A stretch of DNA of 64,000 bases from Acanthochlamys bracteata (GCA_019914995.1 CM034126.1:10607001-10671000), one strand, 5' to 3'. Numbered from the stretch's first letter, positions 1 through 14,674 are shown. Notes: a model not told the origin generated them from the letters alone. Made by a program: numbers and translations.

Positions 1-3000
1 TTTTCACTTACACATGCTTTAGGATTGATGTTGCAACAGTCATTATAAAGAAATCGATTAACTTGCAAATGTTTTCTGCAGAGTTGGATTAGGCTTACTT
101 CATTGAGAGAAAGGGTGATCAGTAGCAACTGTTTATTTCTTTTATCAAATGAAGTAACTTTTAACTAATATTTCATTGTGCAAGAAGAACAGTCAATAAT
201 ATTTCTTCATGAGATATTGTTATTTCATGCTAAGAAATATATATACCAAGAGCAGAAAATTAATCTTGAGAGTTGATAAATGGCTTGATCAAGCTTTTAT
301 CTGTAAAAGAATAACCAAACTGGCCTTCGGCAGAAGTTAAATATACTAGTTCCATACTTCCATATATGATTTCTTTTTTTTTTTTTTTTTGCGAATACCA
401 TACTGATCTTTGAATTAGAAAAAGTTTCAAAAGAACAAAAAGTAAGGAATCTTTTTCCCCAAATTTTATTGAAGTATTTCTTTCAAATATATATTTTTTA
501 CTTTTTTTTTTTAAGCAAAAATTTTCATCTTTTTAAGCGAAAAAGATTGTAGAATTCCCTATATAGTTTGATCACCCGGTTAATACATTCTCATATAATA
601 TATTTAAAAAAGAAAGCATGAAATTTCCGGCAAACCAATTGGTTCAATTAGCTTAAAATTTCCCCAAAACTAGAAGCTTGTTTTTTTTAATGTAAAATAT
701 TAATAATATAAGTTACGATATGAATCATTTCTTTTAGGTTGAATTTTCAATTGAATGGTTCAGTCGAACTTATAGCACTTGTTTAAGCTCAAACTCTTCT
801 TAGATTAATGTGATTGATTATCAGACGAACAGCTTCAAATGATCCTACAATAGTTTTCTCCAGAAGTTTCGTCTGTTAACAAAGATTCAAAGTTTAAGCA
901 TGGAAAGACCACATTCTGTCGTCCACTTGTTTATGTTTCAGCAACAATCAAATTCTGAAAATTTTAACAGGTTTTCTATCGTCACGCAGAATCCGTGCTG
1001 AAAACAAACTGGTGTTGACATGATGTATACAGAAATTTTTTCTTTAATTTGCTCAAACAAAAACATAGGCAATTCATCTCTTAATGGGTAATACCCTACT
1101 CATCATGAAAGCACTGCGAACCATTTTAAAAGAAATTATATAAGCGCTGCTGCCAAGTTTTGCTACTCTTTGATGAAGCACTCTGTAGCATTGTACTGTT
1201 AAAATAAGTATTGCACTAAAGAAATCCCTCTGCAGCTTGATTATCGATTTATTACGTAAAAATTCTGGCCTTAATTTTGGGAGAGACAAATTATGCAGGC
1301 ATTTTATTGCCCACCTTAAATGTACCTAGCTTTTTGAGCTAGCTATTCCTAGGAGAAGGACACTAGTCCTTAGCCTGCAACAGATTTAGTACTTTTGCCA
1401 GCATTTGATTGATCGAAAATTTAAAAGAAAATTCAAGTTCGCACAACGAAACCATGATATTCCATCAATAATCTCGACATTGTCCTTTCAGGTTTTGAAT
1501 CATTAATAGAACTTTTGAGTATATATAGTCTCATTCTGAAGAAATAATATTTTTACGAAGACATTGATCAGCTACCGAAGTTCAAACTTTTTTAGAGCAG
1601 TTATTCCCGCATAAAAAGAGCAACAAATAATAAAACAGAGTAGATGGAACGTTGACAGGGATCGACAAAAGTAATAATGAGGAATAGCAGCGATCAACAC
1701 GATTGATTAATGATCGAGTAGCAGCACTCCGCAGTAACCAGTATTACTGCTATCGGCAATCTGTCAGTTGAATGACGTTCGCGAAATATTTATTATAATA
1801 GGTACCTCGATATTTTAGTGAAAGAATTAAATGACATACTGCCCAGGTGTTATATCTTATCATATAACTTGATATATAGAAGCATGATGCATAAAAGCCT
1901 GTGTATATAGAGTTAGCTGACATATCTTGAAGTCCTTTCAGATGGATATCATATATACGTATATATAGAAGAATTAATGGAAACGTAGTTACACTATCTA
2001 TTCCGGGCGCCAAGTACTGCGTGGGTTCATATATACAACTTCCACCTATCTGCTTAGCGCCGCAACAGTAAACGAGTACTCCTTTCATTTATTTCTCTAG
2101 CTAAAATGGCTAGCTTCTTTCTCAATTATTATCTTCTCTCATTGATATGATTTGATTTCTGTTCTTCACTGTTCTTCATGATAATGGAAACGTTTTCATT
2201 TGCTGAAAGCACAGAGTACATTCGTACTGTATCATGGGCAAGAGGAGAAAGATGTTCAGGTAATAGTAAGCCTATTGAAAAGCATTCATTTGCTAACTCG
2301 GTCCCCAAAAGAGATAACTGAAGAGACTTTGTGATAGTGAAAATGCACGCTGTCTAAAAGGCGTAGAAATAATGTAGAAATAATAATGATAATAATTAAA
2401 ACAACGTAACCACATTAGCAACTTGATTATTGCTTCGCCTTCCAGCAACAAATTAATAATCTTCATTCAACGAGTCGGCTTTTTTTTCCCCCTTCTATGA
2501 TGACCTGAATTGAATTAATGTGAACTGGATTAAATTAAACCATATATCTCTTTCTTAGCAAAAATCTTCGAAAGTCTATACGTACGTTTGAAATAGTTGC
2601 ACGTGTGCATGAAGGCATTCAATATGTATATACACAAACAAAGTAGCCAGCCCACGACAAAAGTAGTGTAATGCCTTTTGTTCCCAGTGATGGTACTGGT
2701 GAACCGATCGATCGATTGATTACTACTCTTCTTCATTTCTTTATTTCGTTCTCACATGGGAGAAAGCTAAATAAAGCTAGCATGGCATGGCATGGTATGG
2801 AAACCCAGCTGCGGCTGCTGTTGAGCTAATCTTTATTCTTTCGTAGATTTGGGATAGATATCGAAGAGGGAAATGAATTAATGATCAAAAGTTGAGAAGT
2901 TAGCATGGTGGTTGGTTAAGTGGAAATGAAGAGATTCATGTTAATGGGCGCCGTAAAGTAGTGGCCGCCTTGTTTGTCCACAAACTTTTGAACGATAATT

Positions 3001-5080
3001 TGGAAAGTTTAAGGGACACTTAATTGGTAAGTTGACTGCTTAGTATTTTTTTAATGCCGACATGTAAGGTCACTGAAGTCGGACTAGAGGAAGAAGAAGA
3101 AGGAAGGTTTCAACTTTCAGGTACTGGTGACGCCCCTTGACCCAAGTTGAACCTAATTATACAACGCATTCATACGTGTAGGACCGGACCATACTAAAAT
3201 ATTTAATTAATTATTCAAAAATTAATATTTTTCGTATATAAAATATATGGTATTTTTAGCATCCAATTAATTATTGTTCAAGTCCATCGTAGCATAATCT
3301 AGTTTGACCTAATTTAACACATCACTAGCCTACCTAGTAAATTAAGGTGGTATTTGATATTATTTATCAGTCATTTTTTATTTAAATTTTTTATTTTATA
3401 TTTTACAGAAATATTAAAATTTCATAAAGTATTAAAAAATTTGTACGCCGTAAAAAAATTTATTATTATTTATATGTTTATTATTTTAAGATAATAAATA
3501 TAAAAACTCCGAAAAAAATATTATTTGTTAGAAAAACTTTAACAAGCACATCCAATGTCTGAAACTGCAATATGTACTGATAATTTGGTTTTACAGTTAC
3601 ATCTAAATTTTAGATGTATTTTTTCACCCTTATAATTTATTTTTATTAACAATTATTTTCAGCTCAATTCTAACTATTCAATAAAATATAAATAATTATT
3701 TCTAATATATTTTTTAAAAAATAAAAATTAAATTATATATAACAATTTATTATTTGATAAAATATTTCAGTTACTCATTTTTGCCTTAAACAAATATGCA
3801 CCTTTATTATAAGTATCACTTAGCATCAATTCTAGTACATCTTATTAATTTTTTGTCACAATTTTTTATGTCAAATAAATTAAAAAAACTTAATTATTCA
3901 TCCTCAAACGATCAAAGTGGGTCACACCGCCAGGCGACAAAACACAATATAGAGAAATTTAGAGAGAATAATAATACCGAAAAGGGGCCCATTAATACAT
4001 GAATCACCAACAGTGTTTATAATTAATTCAAATAATATTAGCAGCTAGCTAGGAGGAGGTGATGATTTTTTCTCATGGTTGGTAGAGCGTCTCTCAACTC
4101 TTTGTTTCAACCCCTCTTTTGCTTTGGTTTACCAACTTATCCATTTGAACAAAGCAAGAAAGAACGCTTGCAATTCAAGGTTTTTTTTTTTCATCAGTAC
4201 TAACAGTGACAGGTTTATTTTCACTATTTAGACTAATTAAATTGGGAATAACTTAAAGCTACTAAATTAAAGCATGATTTATGTGTTTCAATAGTGTCTC
4301 AGTATTGTGTGAAAACAAAAAATAATAAACAATTTTTATAATAAGATTATGATCAAGGCTATATTAATTTGGTCGGTTACCTTCTCTTACTTTCTGCTCA
4401 TTAATGTTTTCATGTATAATATTAGGAGTCCGCCGTTCTAGTGAAAAATATTAAAAATACAAAAAAGTTTAAAAGTCATTATCGAATCTTGAGGTTCTCC
4501 TGAGATTTTTTATTTTGCTGACTTTAAAAATGTTCACTTATTTAGTTTCCTGTTCACCAACTTTTACTTGGGTTTGCTTTAATTAGTTTACGTAATTTGC
4601 AACTTTGTTTTAAAATATAACAAAATTATTTCAAATGTATTACAACTCTGGTAGATCAATATTTTGCTAGTTTGGGCAGATTAAAAGTTGAAGATGAAAA
4701 AACAATTCAGATGCGCATCTCACTTGTAATGAGCCTAAAAAGAAACCTCAAAGCTAATAGATTATAAAATGTTATAAGCCTGAAAAGAAACCCATATATA
4801 TATAATTATTTGCCAAATTATTCGAATTATGGTTTCAACCGCGATGAAACAAGGCGCCTGCGTTACGTTGCGAAGAATAATAGCTAAAATTTACGAAAGG
4901 ACAGTGTACGATTTCGTAGAATGTGCAACTTCATGTGGATGCTTGTAAAAATTCATTAAATAGCTGTAGGAAAATTAGTTGACAGGATTTCTTCTCCATT
5001 TTGTTACCATTGTTTTTTATGTTACTTTCATGTCTTTTCATTTACAAAAGAATTTACTTTAGTTTAATCAAGCATTATAA
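1..5080. other. intergenic, no gene recognised
   Basis: This stretch is AT-rich with many homopolymer runs. The open frames here (for example 1074-1289, 1750-2088 and 2530-2736 on minus, 3796-4002 on plus) are short, have biased low-complexity composition and match no family I know. A short CATGG-type repeat lies near 2779-2800. I see no RNA gene and no transposon with clear ends. Confidence 0.5.
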
Positions 5081-6262
5081 TTACATAACATACAAGAAAC
5101 TAGTTTGGCTTGAACTTATAACTGGAAAAGAACTGAGCCAAGTAAGAGGGCAAAGGAAAAGAACTCGCAGATAGTCATCGATTGTAGACATAGCAGAACC
5201 TGTACCGAAAAGATTATAGTGATTCAGGTAGTGGTAGTACGTTAAGAGACCTCTCTTTTTCTCAAATCCTGGTTGCTTTGGCATTACCTGAATGAACATA
5301 TCATTGCATTAGTAAAACAAAAATAATTTTTGTGAGAAAATTGCATAATTATTCTGTTAGCCAACTCTGTACAGTTAACTCAAGAAAAAAGATATGAATT
5401 GAGTTGATATTTTGATTATAAATTTGTACAAATAGCAGTAATATAGTCACACGGTCTAAGCGATTTTTTGCTTAGAAAAATATCAAAGATCTGATGTAAT
5501 TTAAAACACACAATAATATAAGTAGCTTTCACAAGTACAAGTAGAAAGAAGATTTACGTATTTTGGCAGATCTTTTTTTTGCATCTACATGCATTTTTGT
5601 TAATACTGAAAATTTACTAATTTTTAAACAGTTACAATTAGTAAGATAATGTACTTAGCCAAGCACTTTTTCCTCAATTGGTTGTCTCTTCCGATGAACA
5701 AAAGCAACCTTCTAAACTTCACCAATTCTCTCTGATTGCGTCTCAGTAGCTCACTTATCAGATACTGATTCAATCCAAACTTAGCCAATCTCTATCACAA
5801 AGTGCAATAACCACTTAAGCAAAGTTCATTTAAAAGTTACAATCACAAATATAAGCACAAGATCTATCTCACTTGAGTTGTTAATAAGTAGATATTAGAA
5901 GGATGAGAAATAAAAACAAAAAATTGATTAGAGAGTCAATTCACTAGTTGGTTTGACAGCTATGTTTAGTGTTACTGTCTTTTGAAGCTTCTCGATAGAT
6001 TTATGTGTATGCCTTTTTCTCACTTTTTTTCCTCTCTTCTTGTTTTTTCACTAGCATCGTTCTCCTATTTATATGTTTTTTTATTGCGGCTTTTGGATTT
6101 GAATTTTAGCCGTTTAAAGTTTTATCGTTGGAGCTTACTAGTCTTCTGCAGTGCCAATCTTCTTCCCATTGTGCTTCCGTCTAAATTAGTGAGTTCACGA
6201 GTATGACGTGATGGTTACTTGTGAAATGCTTAATAGATCGATCCTCAGTTAGGCCATCATCT

Positions 6263-6378
6263 TACATTTTCTTTTGCTCAGTTGGATAGAAATTTGCCTT
6301 TCTATCAACATTGAATGCAGTACATTTTCTTTTGCTCAGTTGGACAGACATTTGCCTTTCTATCAACATTTGAATACA
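6263..6378. repeat. two-copy tandem repeat, 58-bp unit
   Basis: Two adjacent near-identical copies start with TACATTTTCTTTTGCTCAG at 6263 and 6321. They lie inside the solo-LTR-like sequence. Confidence 0.75.
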
Positions 6379-6529
6379 TTTGGTGTAAACTTAAAACTCC
6401 CGCTTGATGGTGCACCCACTTTTCAAATTCAAAATTTCTTACTTAGTGTGCCCTAAGTGATTTAATCCAAATCTATAGTGTGAGGCTAGATTCGATTTGA
6501 ATTTTTCATGCTATTGGTTGATCATATTA

Positions 6530-7100
6530 TATTAGACATTATAAAATTATTATATAAATTAGTATTTCATTATGACTTCAATAAGTTAAATATGCATTAA
6601 TATTGAAATGCCAAAGATCAAGGAATACGAACCATCACCCAATAAGTTAAAAAGCCAACAGTTAAGAATTTTGAAGCATTTTTTTCAAAATGGAAGGCCA
6701 AATAACATGGACAATTAATGAGAAAATATAAGGACAACCGTTTGAAAGTTCAAAAGTCTTATTAGAACATTATATATATAAATAGGAGGTATTTGCGTAG
6801 AATATAAAAAAAAGATCATGATCACTCAAAAATCAAGTGTGAGAGATAAAAAAAATATTCTAATTGAGAGTTCTCAATTAAACTATAACATAAGTTTGTA
6901 ATTATTTTTATTTAGTAATTTTCTTAAAAATTGGTTTGTTTTTCCGTGGAATTTTTTTCAATTTACCTCACGTAAATTGTTTATGTTTGTGTTTGACTTA
7001 TTTTTGTTTCAATTCTCGTATTACTTAGGCAATATTTTTGAAAGTATTTTATATTTTCGCTGCGTCTATCGACAACCGAACACATTTAATATTTTCAACA
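6530..7100 (+). repeat. 5' LTR of the old copia element
   Basis: It starts TATTAGACATT (ancestral TGTTAG presumed) and ends TTTTCAACA, immediately before the primer-binding-site relic. It aligns along its length with 11184-11744, with many substitutions and small indels. Confidence 0.8.
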
Positions 7101-8213
7101 AGTGGCATTAGAGTCATTAGTTTGTTGCGATAGTAAGCAAGTACGAGATTGAGAAGAAATATAAGACCATGACAAGAAAGGTTGGAAAAATGGATCCCTT
7201 AAAATTATTTATTTGTGTTGTTTATAACTCTGATGATGGTGAGGCTCTAATGGGAGAGACAGTAGTTGCTTTATGTAGCAAGTTTTGAAGTTGCTGGAGT
7301 CAGCTCCATCAAACTTCTAATAAATGATAGAAGAGAATGCGTTATCTGTTTGTTGTCTTATAAAAAATTTGTTATCTGTAGGATAAATGAATGACCTGTA
7401 CTGTATAACTCGCGATAAAAACCGAATCATATAGGTCATCAAGAACGGGATAGAAGAACTGGAGGTTAAAAAAAAAATCGACTCTCAAACCTGTATAAGG
7501 TACGTTGGATGACACTAATGTAGGAGATGCTTGTGTTATATCGAGTAATATTGATGATATCACACGAGTGTGGCACTTAAAAGTTGGGCACATATAGGGA
7601 CGTAATTTGAAGATACCCAGTGATCGAAAGTTCTTAATGGGACTGTCTAAAGTAAAGTTGTCATTCTGCGATGAGTGTGTCACTAGTGAGCAGCACTTTT
7701 AAAGGTTTAGAAATCATTTTTCAGTTTAAAAACAAACTCGACTTGGTTCACCTAGATTTGAAAATTTGCGTGTTTCTAATCCGAAAAAAGTCGGATGTCT
7801 TTGACATGTTCAAATTTTTCAAAATCCGGGTGGAACTTGATTCAGTAACTAAATCATGTCCGAAAGATGCCTATAGTATACGGAAGATGCTTGGAGTATT
7901 ATCTATGTTATTCCACTTCATATACGGTATTTTCAAAAAGGATGTTGTCTTTACGGAGAACTAATTACAAAGAGTGACTAAAGATGATGATATAAGTAAG
8001 AAATATGCATCAGTTCTAGCGGTGACCACATCGGTACTGGATGAGAATAATAAAAAATATGGTCATAATCTGGAGCTTGAACCAATAGATGAGCACATGA
8101 AAGATGATGGAGTTTCTATACCTACATCGCTTAGGTGTTCAATTCGCAAGAAAAATACATATGAGAGATAGTAGGACTATTTTATGAGTCATCTCAATCT
8201 GTATATTGCTTAT

Positions 8214-9717
8214 TGTTGAATCTCTTGAAAGATCAATTCAATAAGAGAGGGGTGAATTGAGTTGATAAATAAAAATTTTTTGTAAAAAAATGTTAACACA
8301 AACAACAGATATGCAGTCGGCTGTGAGTAAGCTTGTATCCTGCAGATAAAGAGGGTTAAAGTATATAGCGATTTAGGTAATGAAGCGAGTACTTAGAGTA
8401 TTTTACGTGGTTTGGCAAACCTCTTTGCCTACATCTACGGCTGCTCTAACACAAGAGCTAAAGATTCATCAAACTTTTAATAAGCTACATATACACTAAG
8501 AGCAAAGTGCTTCAACCAAGCACACTTACTGTTAAAGAGTTTCTTCATCAAGACAATCCTTCACAGCCTACTGGACATCATTGTCCCTCTGGCTGAGATG
8601 TTAGCTAACTATCACCAAGCTCCAACCGAGCTTCTTTACCAATTGCACTAAGCATTTCTATCACAAGTTTACAAAGAAAACTAAAAGAGTAAGGTTAGGC
8701 ATAGGATCAATTTCAAAGTAAATAAATAAACTTAAGGTTTTCTGTTGAGATGATCAAACTTATTGCTTCTGAAGATGATGCTCTGTAAGTGAATGCAGTA
8801 AGAGAAGTTTCTTTACTTGAGAAATTGAGTCGATGTAGTGCAAGTTTATTTTTGAATTTTTTGCTCATTATCTTCTCTATATCACTGTCTCTATGTCTCT
8901 CTACTTCTTATAAAATTTTCTGTTCTTGCAGGTAGGTGGTTCTTTTTGTTAGAAAAATATCCGCTGGTTTCTCTGAGCAGTGGTAGACGATTGAAGGTAT
9001 AGAGTTCAGTGGTCAATCAATTGCTTTGTAATTTCTTTTTGGCTATTCTGATACAAGTCTTTCCTCGGCATTAAATGGTCTCTTTTTTCTGCATTAAATA
9101 CAACGAAGAAGGCAATTTAAAATTCTCGCATGCTGTCCTCAATTGTTTCAGCTGAGTTGTATTCTTAAATTTCTCACGCTGAGTTGACTTCTTGGGTTTG
9201 CTGTTTCCGGCTAAGGTGACCGCTTTAGACGAGGTGGACTTCAACGGCTTAACTATGCTTAGTTGCTTTCTGCTGAGTTTAGTCGGTCTGCTTCCTTACT
9301 TTTCTTTTTTAAGATTGGACTTGACTCTTCTTGTGAATAAAGATGATGTTTGGCTCATTGTAAATCTTGTACAGTGTGATTTACTTCAGTGATATATAAA
9401 TATGTCTGACAGATCTTGAAATGAAAACTTGAGCAGAAACTTCACTGATGAACCTGACCTCTGTTCTGTACGTTATAGAAAAATCTTATATAGTAAGTAG
9501 CTGAGCAGCTGGCTGTTGAGTGACTGTGGGATCCTCTGTTCTGCATGCTATGTTTTCTATTCTTCTCTATTTCAAATGCTCTGTTTGTGATTCTCTATAG
9601 GATAAACTTGTTTCATAAATTTATGCAGAACTTGATTCCAATCATTAGTTCACATTAACCCATAAACTATAATTTTTAATTATTGTTATCATCAAAATCA
9701 ATATTTAAGTTCCAACA
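8214..9717 (+). mobile_element. solo LTR nested in the old copia element
   Basis: A 1504-bp sequence begins TGTTGAATC and ends TTCCAACA. It has perfect 5-bp target duplications CTTAT at 8209-8213 and 9718-9722. It has no internal coding region or second LTR, so it is best explained as a solo LTR left by LTR-LTR recombination. Blocks such as GAGGGGTGAATTGAG and ACGTGGTTTGGCAA are of a type common in dicot LTRs. It interrupts the copia coding remnant between 8171 and 9723. Confidence 0.75.
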
Positions 9718-11183
9718 CTTATTTATAAAGGAAAGAGAGCCATCTTATTTCAAGTATGCGCTAGAGAGTGCATATGCGTCTGTGTAGATGAAAGCTACAT
9801 ATGAAGAGTTTGAAAAACTTCATAAAAAGAGTATATAGGAGCTGGTCCTTTTTCCCCAAAGCCTTAAGGCTATTGAAATAAATGGGTTTATAAGATTAAG
9901 CGATGCAGTTATGATCAAGTAAATAATATTGTGCTCAGCTGGTAGTGAAAGGCTATGCACAGAAGGAAGAAATCGACTTTGATGAGATCTTCTATCCAGT
10001 GGTACATTTTAGTGTGGTCTTTGTGTTGTATGCATCATCGGATCTCCATTTTGAGCAGCTTAATGTTAAAACGATGTTCTTGCAAGGGAAGTTTGAAAAA
10101 GAGAAATATATGGTTCAGTTAAAAGGCTTTGCATGAAAGGCATGGAGGATTTAATTTATCGGTTGGCCAAATCTCTTCATGGACTTAAACAAGTATCGTG
10201 ATATTCGTATAATATATATGATTCTTGTATCGGGAGCTTTAGATATAGCAATCTTATCTTAGGCTATTGTGTGTACATCAAGAGATTTGAGAAAGTTGAA
10301 TTTGTCATCTTGCTGATGTATGTGGATAATATGTTTGTGATAGATCCAAACATGAATCACATCTAACAATTGATAACTCAAATGGCTAGTGAATTAGATA
10401 TTAAGAACTTAAGGCCGACAAACAGAGTCCTAAAGATGCAGATATGACGAGATAGAGATAATAGAGAAATTCGGCTGTATCAAACTAGTTATCTGATAAA
10501 GTATTGAACGGTTTAATATATATAGTGGTAAATTGGTATCTACCTCACTCTCTATTAGTTTCAAGCTATTGTCTTTATTACTCCCTAATCAGAAATAAGA
10601 GAGAATAGAAATATCTCAGATACCATATAAATAAGCAATAGGAAGCCTAATGTATGTCATGATTTGCACTCAACTTGACATTGCACATATAGTGGAAGTG
10701 ATAAGTAGATTCATAGCATGTCATTGCATTGAGCATTAGAAAGTGGTGAAAAGGATTATTCGATATGTAAAAGGAACCTTTAATACTGCATTGTGTTATA
10801 GAGAATTTGGATATGTTATCAAAAGATTTGTTGATATAGACTATAAAAGATAATAGGTTATTTTCAGTATGAATATTGATATGCTTAAGATTCAATCAAA
10901 GAGAACCCTGCGGATGCCAAAGAGATCTATGTATGAAATCACAATAGAAGACGGAATTGGATGTGATTGTTGTTACAAGAAAGCAAAAAAAATCACTTCA
11001 AAATATCAATGAAACTGGAAAAAGATAGACAATAGTATTAGATAAAGAAAATCAGCTATCATGCGTGTTAGCCCTACTTCTCTCAGTTGTACCTATTTTT
11101 AGTTTATCGAATTTTGACACTTACATATCAATTTTTTGTTATTTTTAGATTGCAATTTATAAAGTGTATTTAAGTGAGAGATT

Positions 11184-11744
11184 TATTAGACATTGTAAAG
11201 CAATTATATAAATTAGTGGTTCATTAGAATGCAACAAGTTAAATATGAATTCTTATTGGAAGTTAAGGATCAAGAAAAACGAATCATCACCTAACAAGCT
11301 AGAAAGTCAACGGTAAATGACTTTGAAGAATTTCTTGAAAGATGAGAGGCCAAAGAATTTGGACAATTAATAGAAAAATAGAAGGACAACTATTTGGAAG
11401 TTCAAAAGTCCTTTTGGGGCATTATATATGAATGTGAGGTATTTAATTGGAACATAAAAAAAAAAAATCAAGATCACTCACAACATCAAGTGTGAGAGAT
11501 AAAAGTAAAACATTTTAATGGAAGTTCTCACTTAAAGTATAACAAAAGAGTTAGTAATTGATTTGGTTTAGTAATTTTTTTAAGACTAGTTTGTCTTTTC
11601 ATATAATTTTTTTTTCTTTTTCCTCACGTAAATTTCTTATTTTGTATTTGTCTTATTTTTGTTTCAATTCTTGTATTGTTTATGCAAAATCTTTGAATGT
11701 GTTTTATATCTGCTGCGTTTATCGATAATTGAGCACACTCAACA
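11184..11744 (+). repeat. 3' LTR of the old copia element
   Basis: It starts TATTAGACATTG and ends CACTCAACA, followed by the TATTA target duplication. It shares the ATCAAGTGTGAGAGAT and CCTCACGTAAAT blocks with the 5' LTR. Confidence 0.8.
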
Positions 11745-14510
11745 TATTAGAGTTCTTTCTGCGAGATTATGGTGTTCCTGTGAAGCGTGGCTCTATTTGG
11801 CTATCTAGTAACATCCATATTTGAACTTGTTCTTCAATGGTGTGATTCAATATATCTCAATTTGAAATGTAGAAAGAAAGTGGATTTGCTATATAATATC
11901 TTCTTATAATTAAATCCATTATTTACTTTTGAGAAAAAGTCAAAATCTGAAAGTTGACTTAGTTCTGTAGTGTTAGTGAGCACGTTCTGATAGTTATTTT
12001 GTGTTATGTTGTTTTTTGTTTTTATCAACTATTGATGTGTACTTATTGGTATATTACTCTGACTCTAATCGAGAGCTAGCTAATTGAAATCAACATCATA
12101 ATTAAAATCACCTAGAAGTTGAAGATAGTCACGATCTTTTATTTGGAAAGTAGCAGCGAAGTAATCGGTTATCAACTTTTCTGTTCTGTTTCGTGAGGTC
12201 GCAATGCTCTATTTCCTTACCAAATTTTGATGATCTTGCATTTGATGAATAATATATTATACATGTAGCTAGCTATGATGCTGATATTTATAGATAAATT
12301 TCTTTTTATGTAGCAAATAGATAACTGCTATTTATCTGCTGTGTATATGATATTTTTTTGTAAAAATCTTCATAATTTGGTTTAAACAATTAGTTCACTC
12401 TAATTTATAAAATTCTTAATTATTGTATCATTAAATTTAATTTTGGAGGTTCAACAGATTCTAAGACAATAATTACAAAAGCAAATGTGAAAAATCAGGC
12501 TTAAGAAAAAAGAAATCTAAAATATAACTGGCATGAAGACGTCGAAGCCATTAAATTTGATATTACGGCACAATTTTTTATGTTTTTGTTCGAACTAATT
12601 CTTCAAAACGATCTTTTTTTCTAAATGTTTGGGAAGTTCAAAATATATAAACATGACAGTGCTGCTAACTTTGCCCTGTTAGTGTCAAGGATGTAACGCA
12701 TTAAAGAATGCAAAGAACTTCCTGTTTCAGACGAGATCATGGGTAAGCATGAAATCGCTTGTTTTCTGAAGTTTATTCAAGCAAAAGCTTCATATCATTG
12801 TGCTTGCACATCTTTCCAAAATCATGGAAGCAACATGGTTCTGCTTCATCTATTACAAGAACTGCCAAGATAAAACTTATATTACCTCGATGTAAGAATC
12901 ATTGAAGCCTCCTCCAAATCCAGCACAACATGACATCCCAAGTTCTGCTTCGTTGTGCCAATCTGCAATAAAAAATTTGGAAATAGGAATCAAGAAACAT
13001 CTCATCTGCTACATGCGGCGGCACCAACAAATTGTGATCATAATGTTATAGAAGTGCTTCGACATATCTGCCTCTAGGAAGTCTACAGAAAAAGAACAAG
13101 GTAATATATCATTTATCTCTAGTACAAAGTTCCTCACAATACAATTACTTCGCACAAGCTTCATCAAATACGAAATTCCACCCAACCCAGTCGTCACATA
13201 TCACAAAAATTACATCATATCTTTGAACTTTGAAATTTAGATAACTTTTTAAACTAATAAAAATTACATAACATAAAATTTGGATGCACATTGCTGCATG
13301 CCAATACAATTTAGTGTATAATCAATTTAAACACATTATAAATATTAACAAGGCTAACAATAGCATGCTGGAGCCATATAACAGGATCACCATTCTTATC
13401 TGAGTATTCCTGCTACACAAATCCCTATGAAGCAAGCATGGCTCAATCACAATACCTTCAAAAAGTTCGCTCATCTTTCTTATCAGCCTCTGACCTATAA
13501 AATGACATTTGAAAGAAAAAAAACTAGACATGAAGTAAGTACTGTAAGTTGAAGTGATTGCAAGAGAGTCCTTGTCATATTACACCGAGCTCAGATCAAA
13601 GTTCAGAATCTTTGCTCCAAAGTAGCTATATATATAGCTGGTGAGAAAGTCCTATTTATTAGGAGTCATAACATACATCGTTCAGTTTCTAAGCGATATC
13701 GCTTAACACCAGGCCATGGCCCTATATGCCATTACTGTTACCTTGGATATCATGTTGACAATGACAGTTACTTAACAATCTAATAGTGTGAGTTCCTAGT
13801 CACATTTACATATGCATTCTAATATAATTCCAAGTAATAGAAAAACATCGAGCACATAGATTTCGATTGCAATATTTGAACAACTGTTTAACAAAATATT
13901 GCCTAGCTTACACACTGGAATCGCATGAGAATATCTTTTACATTACCCACTGATTATTATGTGCTTAAGTATATAAATTACTTCATAACAATTTCTTCAT
14001 AGGTTTGGTTACCATAACTTGAACAGAGAAGTTTCTGTATCACTAAAGGGAAATTAATTAATTTAACCATTAGAATGAGAGGATGCTCATTAGTTTTTGT
14101 ACAATATCAAACAAAAGTAGAATGCATACTTCTTCTATTTTCAGTAACTCATAATTTACCCTTTTTATATATGGTGGCGTCCCCATACTGCTTTACCGCT
14201 AGGGTTTAGCTGGTAACCTGTTCTGTGATCAGCAAGACTCAACGCAATTTGATGACCATGTTTTTTTTGTGGACTACTGCAGTAAGACATAGAACTTGTC
14301 AGAATTTTTGAATTGCAAAGAGTAGAAGCTGTACATAGCCATTACCTTCTATTCACCTCAAAAAGAATTGTCTACATCAGCCCAAAGCCCTTCTTAGATT
14401 TTCCAGTTTATGCATTTCAGCAAGCTTTCTTCCTAGATCTGACTGACAATTGGTCTTGCAGTCAATCAAGGACAACCTCACCTGATTTCCTCTAAAAGCC
14501 CGAAACTCAA

Positions 14511-14674
14511 TGAACTCCATTATAATATAAGAACCGCAAGTTGGTAAAGCTCCATGCTACAGATAAGACTGTAAGTTTCTTGCTCAGGAGCTTGAACTCC
14601 ATTATAATATAAGAATAGCAATTGGTAAAGCTCCATGCTACAGATAAGACTGAAAGTTTCTTGCTCAGGAGCTC
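14511..14674 (-). repeat. 82-bp tandem duplication over an FN3K exon edge
   Basis: Two copies with a period of 82 bp (AACTCCATTATAATAT starts at 14513 and 14595) repeat the 5' part of the SYIIMEF exon together with its upstream acceptor. The inner copy continues into the exon; the outer copy is an extra, truncated exon start. Confidence 0.75.

Larger units (their letters stand above)
6530..11744 (+). mobile_element. old Ty1/copia retrotransposon
   Basis: Both LTRs are present. The element is flanked by perfect 5-bp duplications TATTA (6525-6529 and 11745-11749). A decayed tRNA-Met-type primer site (TGGCATTAGAGTC) starts at 7103. Remnants appear in the right order: a pre-integrase and integrase stretch (7570-7960, FKFFKIRVELDS), the linker before reverse transcriptase (7974-8171), the reverse transcriptase N-terminus (9945-10136, GYAQKEEIDFDEIF), a YVDN relic of the YVDD motif near 10320, and an RNase H end near 10900 (NPADAKEI). 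All frames are broken. The LTRs differ at many positions, so the insertion is old. A second solo LTR sits inside it. Confidence 0.85.
5355..12456 (+). mobile_element. solo LTR-like element, split by a nested copia insertion
   Basis: The left part (5355-6529) begins TGTTAG and the right part (about 11750-12456) ends TTCAACA. The flanks TATTC (5350-5354) and GATTC (12457-12461) agree at 4 of 5 bases, which fits an aged target duplication. The layout resembles the solo LTR at 8214-9717: a GAATTGAGTTGAT block near the start, a TTTGGCA block, and a similar tail around TTCTTAATTATTG. No coding region remains. Orientation follows the better-preserved relative. It lies in the last intron of the FN3K pseudogene. 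Confidence 0.5.

Noticed and set aside
12886-12962. Alternative reading IGTTKQNLGCHVVLDLEEA on minus as a separate gene
   Set aside because: The other frame (HNEAELGMSCCAGFGG) matches FN3K and joins correctly to neighbouring exons; the alternative is a coincidental open frame.
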